Source: Diadophis punctatus similis
Taxonomy: Eukaryota > Chordata > Lepidosauria > Squamata > Dipsadidae
Direction of reading: 5' to 3'
Assembly: GCA_023053685.1 (NCBI GenBank)
Contig: JALIGW010000002.1
Span: forward strand, 243,256,177-243,320,176
DNA length: 64,000 bases
This document shows, in pieces, positions 42,249 through 53,116 of the stretch. The position numbers and the translations under genes are program-made. The notes beneath the pieces were generated by a model, which was not told the DNA's origin, did not search any database, and saw only the letters and a program-made list of their open reading frames with translations. Numbering within the stretch: position 1 is the first letter of the stretch; each line of letters starts with the position of its first letter.

Positions 42249-43747
42249 GTGATGAAAGGAAGGCCAAAATTGACAATGGGTCAATACAAGAAATAATCTT
42301 TACGAGAAGGAAACGTCGGCTTTCCGGAAAGCGGTCCAATCAGAGGGCAAAATCAGATGAAGATCAGCTCTCACAGACTGGAGACGAACCCCATCGATGT
42401 TCGGAGTGCGGAAAGGGCTTCCACCGGAAGAAAAATCTAGCGATTCATAGAAAGACTCACACAAGGGAGAAACCCTATGAATGCTCAGAGTGTGGGAAGT
42501 CTTTCGGCTCCAGCGCAGCCATCGCTCGGCACCAAAGGACTCACACGGGGGAGAAGCCCTATACGTGTCCAGAGTGTGGGAAAAGCTTCCATTACAGTTC
42601 GGATCTGATGAGACACGGAAGGAAACACACGGGAGAGAAACCCTACCAGTGTGCCGAGTGTGGGAAATGTTTCCTCCGTAACACCAAGCTGACTATCCAT
42701 CGAAGGACTCACACGGGAGAGAGGCCTTACAAATGCCTCGAGTGCGGGAAGTGTTTTACCGAGAGCGCGCAGTTAAGCAGGCATCACATAACTCACACTG
42801 GGGAGAGGCCCTACAAATGTCCGGATTGCGAAAAGTGCTTCAACCGGAAGGAAAACTTAGCCCTCCATCAACACACTCACACGGGGGAGAGACCCTATCA
42901 ATGCTCAGAATGCGGGAAAAGCTTCGTTTGGAACTCCCAGCTAAGTAGACATCAAATGTCGCATACCGGAGAGAGGCCGTATATCTGCCTGGACTGCGGG
43001 AAATCCTTTGTCTGCAGCTCCGAGCTCCTGATCCACGAAAGGAATCACACAGGAGAGAAGCCCTATAAATGTCTGGCATGCGGGAAGTGCTTTGTTTGCA
43101 ACAGGCAACTCAGCATCCACCAGAGAACCCACACCGGAGAGAGACCCTATAAATGTCCGGAGTGCAAAAAATGCTTCAATCGGAAAGAAAACCTTGCTAT
43201 CCATCAACGCACTCACACGGGAGAAAAACCCTACAAGTGCTCTGATTGCGGGAAGTGCTTCAGTTGGAATTCACAACTGTGTAGACACCAACGAGCTCAC
43301 ACCGGCGAGAGGCCCTTTGCGTGCTTGGAGTGTGGGAAACGCTTCGTTTGCAGTTCGGACCTGATCAGGCACGGAAGAAACCACACGGGAGAGAAACCTT
43401 ACAAGTGCTCGGAGTGTGGAAAGGGTTATATTTGTAATACCCAGCTGAGTATACACCGGAGAACTCACACAGGGGAGAAACCCTATAAATGCTTGGAGTG
43501 TGGAAAAAGTTTCAGCGAGAATAGCTCCCTCACTTCCCATTACCGGATCCACACTGGAGAGAAACCCTATAAATGCCCGGAGTGTGAAAAATGCTTTGCT
43601 CATGGCTCTGACCTTATTAAACACGAAAAAATTCACTCTGGGAAAAAATCTTACCGATCCACGAACCGTGGAGAGAACTTTAACCAGAAGCCAAATGTTA
43701 CTTCTCACGTAAGAATTCAGACAGGGGAGAAGCCAGACAGAGGATAG
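42249..43747 (+). CDS. ZNF-3, C2H2 zinc-finger exon (15 fingers plus one degenerate)
   Basis: This is the last exon of a KRAB zinc-finger protein predicted at 563 aa with the exons at 36545 and 39677. The acceptor is TTTATTTCACAAG (42248), and GT completes the Gly codon left by the KRAB exon. A basic linker ([12 protein letters not shown], a likely nuclear localisation signal) precedes 15 intact C2H2 fingers with TGEKP or TGERP linkers. A sixteenth finger has lost its Cys pair and last His ([15 protein letters not shown]...). Fingers 6-9 and 10-13 are copies of one four-finger block. The stop is at 43745-43747. The protein should bind DNA; the target is unknown. Confidence 0.93.
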
Positions 43748-43764
43748 GATGTCGAAAAGGTTCT

Positions 43765-44510
43765 CTTCTCAGCTGGCAATTTTTAATCAGTGGTACTACT
43801 TGCCTCCAGAAGTTGTGAACCTCCAACACCGGAATTTTTAAGAAGAGATTGGACAACCATTTGTCTGAAATGGTATAGGGCAGTGATGGCGAACCATTTT
43901 TGGTTCGCGTGCCAAAAGTGGGGGGTGTGCGCGCGCTAGCGCGCGCATGCATACCCACACCCATTCCCTCCCCCCCCACGCATACACACAACCCCCCATG
44001 CTGCCCCCTGCGCATGTGCACACACACACACACACACACACACACGCAAAGGCCTTACCAGAGCCTTGGACGGTAGAAAAACGACAAAACGGGCAAACCG
44101 GAAGTTCGGAAAATGCACTTCCAGTTTGTCCGTTTTGTTGTTTTTTGCATTCCGGGGCTTCAGGAAGCTTCCCTGAACCCTCCAGAGTGCTAAAAACAGC
44201 CCAATGGCAAACCGGAAGTGCGCTTTCCCAACTTCCGGTTTGCCCGTTTCGTCATTTTTTGCATTCCGGGGCTTCAGGAAGCCTCCCTGAACCCTCCAGA
44301 ATGCGAAAAACAGCACAACGGCAAACCAGAAGTGCGTTTTTCCGAACTTCCGGTTTGCCATGGAGCTGACAGGGCAACGCCTCGCGTGCCCTCCGATATG
44401 GCTCCATAGGTTTGCCATCCCTGGTATAGGGTCTCCTGCCTGAGCAGGGAGTTGGACTAGAAGACCTCTAAGGTCCCTTCCAACTCTTGTTATTCTGTTA
44501 ATCTGTTATT
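43765..44510 (+). mobile_element. CR1 3' fragment split by a hAT MITE
   Basis: CR1 sequence runs 43765-43880, breaks at GAAATGGTATAGGG and resumes at 44424 with GTATAGGGTCTCCTGCC. The right part ends in TCTTGTTATTCTG units. Confidence 0.85.
43881..44423. mobile_element. hAT MITE (543 bp), same end family
   Basis: It starts CAGTGATGGCGAACC and ends GGTTTGCCATCCCTG. GTATAGGG is duplicated exactly (43873-43880, 44424-44431). It includes a (CA)n run at about 44016-44045 and inverted CACTTCCGGTTTGCC-like blocks. Confidence 0.88.
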
Positions 44511-44745
44511 CTTCAGTTGTTCTTCTTCCTTTCTATCATTCTGAAATATGCAAACAAAAGCATTTTTGAGTTTCTGTCGCAGCACCAAGAGAGGAAATCA
44601 CATACTGGCGTACAGACAAGGTTTCTCTCTTAGGATGTTGTTTTGAAGTTTATTAGAAAAAATGTCCCTACCCAATTGTAGAAGGGAAAACCAAGACATT
44701 TCCCATTCTCACCCCTCCCCCTTAACATCTATGGAGATTTTCAGT
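44511..44745. other. Unassigned spacer downstream of ZNF-3
   Basis: I see no gene or repeat that I can name. Confidence 0.35.
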
Positions 44746-44749
44746 CATC

Positions 44750-45470
44750 CAGGTGATGGTTGTCCCAAAGGTGCTTTTTTTCAAGAGGCAACTGGACTTT
44801 CTGGTTTTTCTTTGAAGACGTTTCGCTTCTCATCCATTGAAAATTTAGAATAGAATTGAGAATAGAATAACAGAGTTGGAAGGGACCTTGGAGTCTTCTA
44901 GTCCAACCCCCTGCTTAGGCAGGAAACCCTACACCATTTCAGACAGATGGTTATCCAACATCTTCTTAAAAACTTCCAGTTTTGGAACATTCACAACTTC
45001 TGGAGGCAAGCTGGTCCACTGATTAATTGTTCTAACTGTCAGGAAATTTCTTCTTAGTTCTAAGTTGCTTCTCTCCTTGTTTGTTTGACTCCCTCTTCTT
45101 TGTAGCAACCCCTGAGATATTGGAACACTGCTATCATGTCTGCCCTGATCCTTCTTTTCATTAAACTAGACATACCCAGTTCCTGCAACCGTTCTTCATA
45201 TGTTTTAGCCTCCAGTCCCCTAATCATCTTTGTTGCTCTTCTCTGCACCTTTCTAGAGTCTCAACATCCTTTTTGCATCGTGGCGACCAAAACTGAATGC
45301 AGTATTCCAAGTGTGGCCTTACCAAGGCATTATAAAGTGGTATTAACACTTCGCGTGATCTTGATTCTTGATATATCCAAGAAGCTTCTTCAGGAGTAGC
45401 GAAACGTCTCCAAGGAAAAACAAAGGAGCTCCAGTTGCCTCTTTAAAAATCACCTTTGGGACTCCCGCCT
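44750..45470. mobile_element. Family-X repeat split by a minus-strand CR1
   Basis: Family-X sequence at 44750-44848 (to CTTCTCATCCA) and 45368-45470 (from CCAAGAAGCTTCTTCAGG) flanks a CR1 3' fragment in minus orientation (about 44850-45367). That CR1 encodes [20 protein letters not shown] on the minus strand. Confidence 0.75.
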
Positions 45471-45830
45471 CCCCTTAACACTGATATTAATGCTAATGTA
45501 CTCCGCTAAATGTAGAATTTAATTCGTGGTTTGTATTAACAAGAATGAGTTGGTGAACATCTTTTTCTCTTTCCCTGACCCATATTTCAATAAAACACTA
45601 TGTCATCCATATTAAAGTCATGCTTTAAAAAAATATATTGGGAAGTGTGTCAAGAAAGAAACCCCACGCAGGTTTCTAAGTCCCTCAGGATGGGAAAATC
45701 AAGAGGTTAAAAAGAGGCTGGGGTTGAGAGATAAGGCCTATTTCTTATGAAGTTGCTGTCGTAAGTACAAGCCAGGTTGATACGATGCTTAAAGCACCAG
45801 GCTCAACATCAGGAGAATGTGCAATCCTCT
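45471..45830. other. Unassigned sequence
   Basis: I see no gene. A few weak repeat-like words are not enough to name a family. Confidence 0.35.
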
Positions 45831-45835
45831 CTAAT

Positions 45836-46532
45836 TGTTGTGACCTAGCACCGCAACCCCCAGAAACACACACACACAACCGTTTGTTATTCAAACAAAA
45901 AGGGTCCTTTTACTAATGAGGTTTCTTAGCAAAAGCTCAGGGGTTTTAAAAGTCCATAAACAACACAATAGTAAAGTCTCGGGGAATAATGTTCCTTTGG
46001 TTCTTTGAGGGTTAAATATCAAACGTTCAAATGTTCAAAACAATACTCAGTAATTCTCCTCTTATCTTACAAGTTGGCTGGCTTCCCGGAATAAGCCTTT
46101 CAGAAGCTGCTTTCTCCCAATACAAGATTTCCGAGCAAATGCAGATGCAAACAGGACTATGAATGTGCTGCAGATCATTGATGCGTTGTTCTCAGCACTG
46201 AGCGCTGATTGCGCCGGCCTAATATAGGCACTGAAGGGCGTGGCCCAATTAGCCCTCAGTGCTACCTCCGAGTAGACCTATGCTTACTCAGCCAGTCCTG
46301 TCTTCTGGCTGCTCTACGAGCTCTAGCGTCCAGCAGAGGTTCTTCATCTCCTGATGATTCACTCTGCTGCGCAGGTGCAGAGGGTCCTAGGGGATCGTCC
46401 TGCTTTGGCACCGAGTCCTCATCACTAGCCGTCTCCGGTGCCAGGCACATGGGCTGGTACTGCTGCACCATGAGCGGCTCCACGTCCTCCGGATCCTCCA
46501 TTCTCTGCGCTGGACGCGGCCAAGGCACAACA
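45836..46532 (-). mobile_element. Solo LTR, family A (697 bp)
   Basis: Termini TGTTGTG and CACAACA are palindromic, and CTAAT is duplicated exactly (45831-45835, 46533-46537). On minus it carries an 88-codon frame (46528-46262) with APETASDED and EEPLLDARARR, similar to the frame in the LTR at 9350. No internal retroelement genes are present. Confidence 0.8.
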
Positions 46533-46579
46533 CTAATCAGAAGGCAAGAACAAAATTTATTGTTTTTTTAAATAATGAA

Positions 46580-46705
46580 GATAGTGCTGGACTGACGACC
46601 ACAATTGAGGCCCAAGATTTATGTTGCTAAACGAGACTTTTGTTAAGTGAGTTTTGCCCCACAACCTTTCTTGCCACTGTTGTTAAGTGAATCCAGTGAT
46701 ACCAT
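46580..46705. mobile_element. TA-MITE family Q, fragment
   Basis: The body sequence AGATTTATGTTGCTAAACGA to TTGTTAAGTGAATCCAG matches the family. The right half is missing. Confidence 0.6.
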
Positions 46706-47330
46706 AGGTAAAGGTAAAGGTTCCCCTAGCAGTGATGGCAAACCTTTTTTGGCTCACGTGCCAAAAGAGTGTGTGCACGTGGGCTGGTGCGCGTGCGCAT
46801 GCCCACACCCATGTCCTTCCCCCTGTGCATGCGCACAACCCCTGTGCTGCCCCCCCGTGCATGTGCACTCCCCCCCCTGCCCCCCGTGCATGCGGACAGG
46901 CCTCACTGAACGGACTCCTGAAACCTGGGGACGGCGAAAAACGGCCAAATGGGCCAACTGGAAGTTCGTAAACTGGGCCATTTTTTGCGGTCCCCAGGTT
47001 TCAGAAGGCTTCCTTGAAACCTGGGCAGAGTGAAAAAATCTGAAAAGAAGGCCAAAAATCGGAGGTGACATAGGGCAACGCCTCGCGTGCCCTCCGATAT
47101 GGCTCCATGTGCCACCTGTGGCACGCATGCCATAGGTTCGCCATCACGGCCCTAGCACATGCGTGCTAGTCATTCCCGACTCATCTCCGTTTCAAAGCCC
47201 AAGAGCCAGCGCTGTCCGAAAACGTCTCCGTGGTCATGTGGCCAGCACGACTAAACGCCAAAGGCGCACGGAACGCTGTTGCCTTCCCACCAAAGCTGGT
47301 CCCTATTTTTCTACTTGCATTTTTCGGTGG
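46706..47330 (-). mobile_element. SINE family U (minus) split by a hAT MITE
   Basis: AGGTAAAGGTAAAGGTTCCC (46709-46730) and the body from about 47150 (GTGCTAGTCATTCCCGACTC onward) are the reverse of the SINE at 41700. The tRNA-like head is lost. Confidence 0.8.
46733..47150. mobile_element. hAT MITE sharing ends with the 5.1-kb hAT
   Basis: It runs from CAGTGATGGCAAACC to GGTTCGCCATCACGG. CCCTAG appears on both sides, but the exact duplication is ambiguous. The subterminal CCACCTGTGGCACGCATGCC matches the autonomous element. Confidence 0.75.
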
Positions 47331-47439
47331 ATCTTTGTTAAATGTGATCAGACACAATCCTCAAATAAACATCTCTTTTCCATGTGATGAATAGTAAAGA
47401 ATTATGGGGCTGTATTACTATTGTCCTCCTCATCTTTTC

Positions 47440-47882
47440 TATTACCTACAGTATTCCTTATCTTCTTATGAAGATAACTTTGTTGCTTGTATCTTACGAT
47501 TTATATTGTTTTATAGTATCCTAGTATGATTTGCTGCTGATTGCTTATTTAGTATCCTATGATTAACACTGAGTGTTGTATCTTATGATTTATGATGAAT
47601 GTATTTTATGACTATAATCATTTATCACTTGTTGTTTGCATGTACATGAGAGCTTATGCACTGGAGACAAATTCCTTGTGTGTCCAATCACACTTGGCCA
47701 ATTAAGTAAAGTATTCTATTGTCCTTCTCTTTCTCCATTCCTCCTCCTCTCTTCTTCATTCCATTCCATTCCATTCCATTCCTCCTATTCTATTCCATTC
47801 CATTCCATTCCAGTCCAGTCCATTCCATTCCAGTCCATTCCATTCCATTCCATTCTATTCTATTCTATTCTATTCTATTCTT
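47440..47882 (+). mobile_element. LINE family A tail with TTCCA/TTCTA array
   Basis: The 3' UTR signature GTGTCCAATCACACTTGGCC is followed by a mixed array of CATTC, CCATT and TTCTA units (about 47760-47881). Confidence 0.8.
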
Positions 47883-48325
47883 ATGTAGTTGAGGATCTAC
47901 AGATGGCTTCCAGTTTATGTATCTGAGACAGAAACAAAAAAAAATGAATTGTACAAATGAGAAAGTGGAGGTTTAACCACTGAACAACGCTCACTCCTGT
48001 GGATGGTACTATTTTTCTGACCTGATGTAGGATTGCAGTAGCATGGATCAGACATGTTGTGTGTGCGCACGCACACATTGCAAAATGTGCGACTGACTTC
48101 CATCAAGCCCTTGGAATACCCAATAAAAGCATTTCAGGTCACTTTCTTGTTCTTTTTTTTTCCTTATAAGAAAGGGCTTGCTTTTTGAAAACATTGATCC
48201 ACAGTTACCTCCAAGAAGGATCCACACAACAAGTCAAACCCCATACAGGTTAATAGAGTTCATGAAATGCTGAACAAATGACCCTGCCTTAGGAAGTTCT
48301 ATTTCTCTTTGAAATGGGTGGGCCG
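47883..48325. other. Unassigned intergenic sequence
   Basis: I see no gene or repeat that I can name. Confidence 0.35.
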
Positions 48326-48329
48326 GAGC

Positions 48330-48705
48330 AGCAGAATAAGCGAGTTGGAAGGGACCTTGGAGGTCTTCTAGTCCAACCCGCCATCCAAGCAGGAGATCCT
48401 GTACCATTTCAGACAAATTTCGGCAAAGAAGAGGGAGTCAAGCTATTCTCCAAAGCACCTGAGGGCAGGACAAGAAGCAATGGATGGAAACTTACCAAAG
48501 AAAGAAACAACCTAGAATTAAGAAGAAATTTCCTGACAGTGAGAACAATTATTCAGTGGAACAACTTGCCTCCAGTAGTTGTGAATGCTCCAAACCCTGG
48601 AAGTTTTTAAGAAGAGATTGGACAACCATTTGTCTGAAATGGTATAGGGTTTCCTGCCTGTGCAGGGAGTTGGACTAGAAGACCTCCAAGCTCCCTTCAA
48701 AACTC
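48330..48705. mobile_element. CR1 3' fragments in both orientations
   Basis: A short minus piece (about 48335-48418) abuts a plus piece (about 48420-48705) encoding [20 protein letters not shown]. Both are 5'-truncated. Confidence 0.75.
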
Positions 48706-48809
48706 AACTCTACTGTATCTGAACCGACCCCAAATTTCCCCAGCTTCCCAACACTGCAGCCATACCCTCCACGTTCTGCAAAGGCAAGCATTAAAGGTTG
48801 CCCCATCGA

Positions 48810-49000
48810 AACAATAGGATCAGTGAGAGGGCGGGGCCAACAGGGTCCTCCAGCCACACCCTCTTCCTCTCTAGGATTCAGCTTTAACCCTTACCTCAGC
48901 CCCTTGGTGCTCCTTCTGGCTTCCTAGGTCAAAGGGAGGAGCGATGGGGAAAGGTTTTCGGGCACCCTTTGCACGCGACCCCTCTTGCATGTTCCCCTCC
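48810..49000 (+). promoter_or_regulatory. Candidate promoter copy upstream of ZNF-4
   Basis: GC-rich sequence similar to 33640-33870 (GAGGGCGGGGCCAACAGGG, GCTTTAACCCTTACC, AAGGGAGGAGCGATGGG). It may be a duplicated ancestral promoter. Function is not shown by the sequence. Confidence 0.35.
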
Positions 49001-49224
49001 TTTCCCTGAAATAATGAAAGTCGATTTCTACAAGTTTTCCCCCCACAGATTTCAATATATATTTTTCATACCGATCCTATTAAAATAAATTTTAGAAAGC
49101 CTTCATTGTCTAATTGTCAAACTAAGATGTTAGGTGAATTATAAAGGCAACATATCTGCGGATTTCTAAAAAGTCTGCACTGAAGAACTTCTTTATTCTG
49201 GATATAATGAGGACACAATTTTTA

Positions 49225-49880
49225 GAACACCCAAAGATGCTTTTTTTTCAAGAGGCACCTGGACTTTCTGGTTTTTCTTTGAAGACATTTCGTTTCTCAT
49301 CCAAGAAGCTTCTTCAGTTCTGACTGGATGGTGGGGAATGGAAGGATTTATACTCCTTGCAGACAGCTGGTCATAAATCCTTCCATTCCCCACCATCCAG
49401 TCAGAGTTTAAGAAGTGAGAACAGTTAATCTGTTAAATTGACAGAAAGTTAATCTGTTGAAAAGCTTGCCTCCCAAAATTAATAGTAGAATAGGGCAGAG
49501 CAGAGCAGAACAGAACAGAACAGAACAGAATATAGAATAGAATTTTTATTGGCCAAGTGTGATTGGATACACACAATTTGTCTCCGGTGCATAAGCTCTC
49601 AGTGTACATACGAGCAACAAATGATCACCATAATCATAATCATAAAATACAATCATCACTGGAGATTTTTAAAGAAGAGATTGGGCAGCTATTTTATCTG
49701 AAAGAACAGAATTACAGAAGAGCAGAGTTGGGAGGGACCTTGGAGGTCTTGTAGTCCAACCCCCTGTTTAAGCAGGAGACCCTGTCTGGAATAGTATTGG
49801 GTCTCCTGCTTGAGCGTGGGGTTGGACTAGAAGACCTCTAAGGTCCGTTCCAACTCTTGCTATTCTGTAATTCTGTAATT
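49225..49880. repeat. Family-X pair, LINE-A tail and CR1 scraps
   Basis: In order: an inverted family-X pair (49225-49415), an AGAAC/AGAAT array with the reversed LINE-A 3' end (about 49497-49650), and CR1 3' pieces (about 49655-49880). All are short and dead. Confidence 0.65.
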
Positions 49881-49949
49881 CCTTGAGGCCACCAAATCTT
49901 GAGATGGAGCTTGCCTTAAGCATGCATAGGATCCAGGGCATCGCACTCT

Positions 49950-50180
49950 AGAGCTCTTCGGTCGTAGAGGGGTTAAGGGAACAGAAGACGGATTCCTAGA
50001 GAGGAAGGAAATGGGGGGGGGGCGGAGGGAAGCGGAGGACTGGGTCTATCCAGAGAAGGCTTCTGGCAGAAATGCAGGAGGCGCGAGGGCGGCGTCGTGC
50101 AGGTTGCATCCTTTGCCTGCAAACTCCGGCAGGCAGAAGCAGTAGCTGCCGCCTCTGATCGCCTCTCCGAAGAGCATCTG
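49950..50180 (+). promoter_or_regulatory. Candidate CpG promoter and first exon of ZNF-4
   Basis: CpG-rich sequence (GGCGGAGGGAAGCGGAGG, GGCGCGAGGGCGGCGTCG) ends at a good donor, GAGCATCTG|GTAAGC (50181). It is the nearest such island upstream of the SCAN exon at 54.8 kb. The link is positional. Confidence 0.4.
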
Positions 50181-50395
50181 GTAAGCACCTGCTTGCAGAG
50201 CAGCCCAATACAGGGGCAGTGCCTTCTGGGTCATCCTGCATCAGCACCATGGGCTGGGAGGTTCCTGTTTTGGCCAGCTGGGCGTGCAATTTGCTCAGGG
50301 TTGCCAGTCACCTGGCGGAGGAGGGGGGCGGAGGGTTGACCTGAACCCAGGTCTTCCTGGTCCTGTTGATGATGGGTTGTTGTTGATCAAGTCAA

Positions 50396-51200
50396 TTGTT
50401 GATTGTTGATCGGGCTGACCTAAGCGTAGTACACAAAATTATCTGCTACAATGTTCTACCTGTCAATTACTACTTCAGCTTCAACCACAACAATACACGA
50501 GCACACAATAGATACAAACTTAAGGTAAACCGCACCAAACTCGATTGCAAGAAATACGACTTCAGCAACAGAGTGGTCAACGCCTGGAATACATTACCTG
50601 ACTCTGTGGTTTCAACCCCAAACCCCCACAACTTTAGCCTCAGACTATCTACTGTTGACCTCACCCCATTCCTAAGAGGTCTAAGGGGAGAATAGAATAG
50701 AATAGAATAGAATAGAATAGAATAGAATAGAATAGAATAGAATAGAATAGAACACAGAACACAGAACACAGAACACAGAACACAGAACAGAATTCTTCAT
50801 TGGCCAAGTGTGATTGGACACACAAGGAATTTGTCTTTGGTGCATATGCTCTCAGTGTATATAAAAGAAAAGATACATTTGTCGAGAATCATGAGGTACA
50901 ACACTTAATGATTGTCATAGGGTACAAATAAGCAATCAGGAAACAATATTAATATAAATCGTAAGGATACAAGCAACAAGTTACAGTCATACAGTCATAA
51001 GTGGGAGGAGATGGGTGATAGGAACAATGAGAAAAACTAATAGTAATAGTAATGCAGCCTACCGTCCCTGTCCTAATGACCCCATTTATTCGTATCCATT
51101 TCATGTATTCATAATCTTGTATGCACTTAATTTAATTTAATTTAATAAACGTTCTTATAATCCGCCCAATCCCGTAGGACTTATATCTATTATCTTATAC
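50396..51200. mobile_element. LINE family B (+) interrupted by LINE family A (-)
   Basis: LINE-B coding end (50396-50690, VVNAWNTLPDSVVSTPNPHN) stops at AAGAGGTCTAAGGGG. An AGAAT/AGAAC array (50693-50790) and the reversed LINE-A 3' UTR (to about 51056) follow. LINE-B UTR then resumes at CCTACCGTCCCTGTCCTAAT. Confidence 0.8.
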
Positions 51201-51402
51201 ATGAACAAATAAATAAAATAAATAAATAAGTCAGTGTCAACTTGGAACGACCACATAGCTAGAGAGATTTTTCTCTTGGATGATCTGTCCTTAAGCCGAT
51301 CCTTCAGGTCTTCCTTTTTACCGAGTAGATTGATACATCTTTATAGAAATGGCTTGCTCGTATTATTATGAAAAAACAAAAAGTTGTGACTTTATGCTAA
51401 TG

Positions 51403-51752
51403 TGACGGGATAGGAATTTATTCCTACCGAGGCGATGTATGGATCTTGTTCCCTTGAAGTCATTCTTACTTAGAAAATAAAACCGAGATTTAATTCTAAT
51501 TAACAAAATATTTATTTCAGTATAAAAGTAACAAAACATAAACTTTAAATAAGCTACATTGTTCCAGCTAAGAATTCACATCTGCCTCGGGCGAGGCTCG
51601 CAGGAGAAGAAGAGAAGGGAGGAGACAAAACTCCTGGAATGCACACATGCACAGTAACGAAACACATATCACATGTCTGCTTGATTAGAAAATACAGTAG
51701 ATCTAAAAATATAGTAGAGAGGCTCAATTGACAATATATTCACATCGTGACA
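51403..51752 (-). mobile_element. Solo LTR, family B (350 bp)
   Basis: On minus it begins TGTCACGATGTGAATATATTG. The exact 5-bp duplication TAATG flanks it (51398-51402, 51753-51757). It is the partner of the LTR at 29947-30285. Confidence 0.8.
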
Positions 51753-51939
51753 TAATGCCTTATTTTACTGCAACAGAGAGAGTCGGAGGTCAATGTTTCT
51801 TTTTTCGTTTCTTCTTATCCTTCCTCCTCCTTTTCTTCCCCCTCTTCCTCCCCACCATTTTCCTATTTACTTCTGTATTTTGCATCTTATTATATTTTAT
51901 AACTCAATAAAAATGTTAAACAAGAAGCCGATCCTTCGG

Positions 51940-52610
51940 GTCTTCCAAAGGCACTCCAACCTAGAACCAAAGAGAAATTTCCTGACAGTTAGAACAATTA
52001 ATCAGTGGAACGACTTGCCCCCCCCCAAAAAAATTGTGGGTGCTCCGTCACTGGAGGTTTTGAAGAAGAGATTGGACAACCATTTGTCTGAAATGGTATA
52101 GGGCAGTGATGGCGAACCTTTTTTTCCTCGGGTGCCGAAATAGTGTACGCACGTGCTATCGCACGCGTGTGCGTGCCCACACCCATAATTCAAAGCCCCC
52201 CACTTGCCCCACCCCCCTGCGCATGCGTGCGCGACCCTCCCACTCCCGTTTCCCGACTTCCAGTGGGCCCAGTAGACCCGTTTTTTGCCCTCCCCAGGCT
52301 CCAGAGGCTTTCTTGGAGCTTGGGGAGGGCGAAAACACTCCCCCCCTGGCACCCCGGAGGCCCTCCGGTGGCCGAAATCGCCCTCCCAGAGCCTCTGTGC
52401 GAGCCAAAAATCAGCTGGCGGGCACGCACATGCGCGCTGGAGCTGAGCTAGGGCAACGGCTCACGTGCCGGCAGATATGGCTTCACGTGCCACCTGTGGC
52501 ACCCGTGCCATAGGTTCGCTATCACTGGTATAGGGTCTCCTGCCTGAGTAGGGGGTTGGACTAGAAGACCTCCAAGGTCCCTTCCAACTCTGTTATTCTG
52601 TAACTGAGAC
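51940..52610 (+). mobile_element. CR1 3' fragment split by a hAT MITE
   Basis: CR1 sequence to 52103 (PKRNFLTVRTINQWNDLP) breaks at GAAATGGTATAGGG and resumes at 52528 with GTATAGGGTCTCCTGCC. The site is the same as in the CR1 at 43765. Confidence 0.85.
52104..52527. mobile_element. hAT MITE (424 bp), same end family
   Basis: It starts CAGTGATGGCGAACC and ends GGTTCGCTATCACTG. GTATAGGG is duplicated exactly (52096-52103, 52528-52535). The body differs from the 43881 copy. Confidence 0.88.
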
Positions 52611-52633
52611 CTTGCTGCTGGTCATCCTTTGAG

Positions 52634-52880
52634 AAGAGCCGAGGTGGCGCAGTGGTTAGAGTGCAGCACTGCAGACTACTTCAGCTGACTGCTAGCTGCA
52701 GTTCAGCTGTTCAAATCTCACTGGCTCAAGGTTGACTCAGCCTTCCATCCTTCCGAGGTCAGTAAAATGAGGACCCAGATTGTTGGGGGCAATATGCTGA
52801 ACTCTGTAAACCGCTTAGAGAGGGCTGTAAAGCACTGTGAAGCGGTATATAAGTCTAAGTGCTATTGCTATTGCTTTGCT
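52634..52880 (+). mobile_element. tRNA-derived SINE, family T
   Basis: A full-length-looking copy from AGCCGAGGTGGCGCAGTGGT to AAGTGCTATTGCTATTGC. Confidence 0.85.
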
Positions 52881-53112
52881 TTTCCTTCCACCTTTCCCAG
52901 CACCAGAGTCTTCTCCAGAGAGCGGAGTTTTCCCATGATGTGTCCAAAGTAGGTTAATTTGAATCTGAACGTTTTGTGCCTTGTGTGAGAACTCTGGCTA
53001 TCCCTTTGTTTGTTTTCATGGCTGTCTATGTATTCTCAGGCGTCTTCTTTAACACTGTAGAGGTGTCAATATTCTTCCTATCTTACTTCTTCAGAGTCCA
53101 GCTTTCACTTCT
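52881..53112 (-). mobile_element. BovB-type (RTE) LINE fragment
   Basis: The text CCTTTCCCAGCACCAGAGTC, TTTTCCCATGATGTGTCCAA resembles the reverse of BovB coding sequence known from squamates and ruminants. It is short and broken. Confidence 0.6.
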
Positions 53113-53116
53113 GTAA

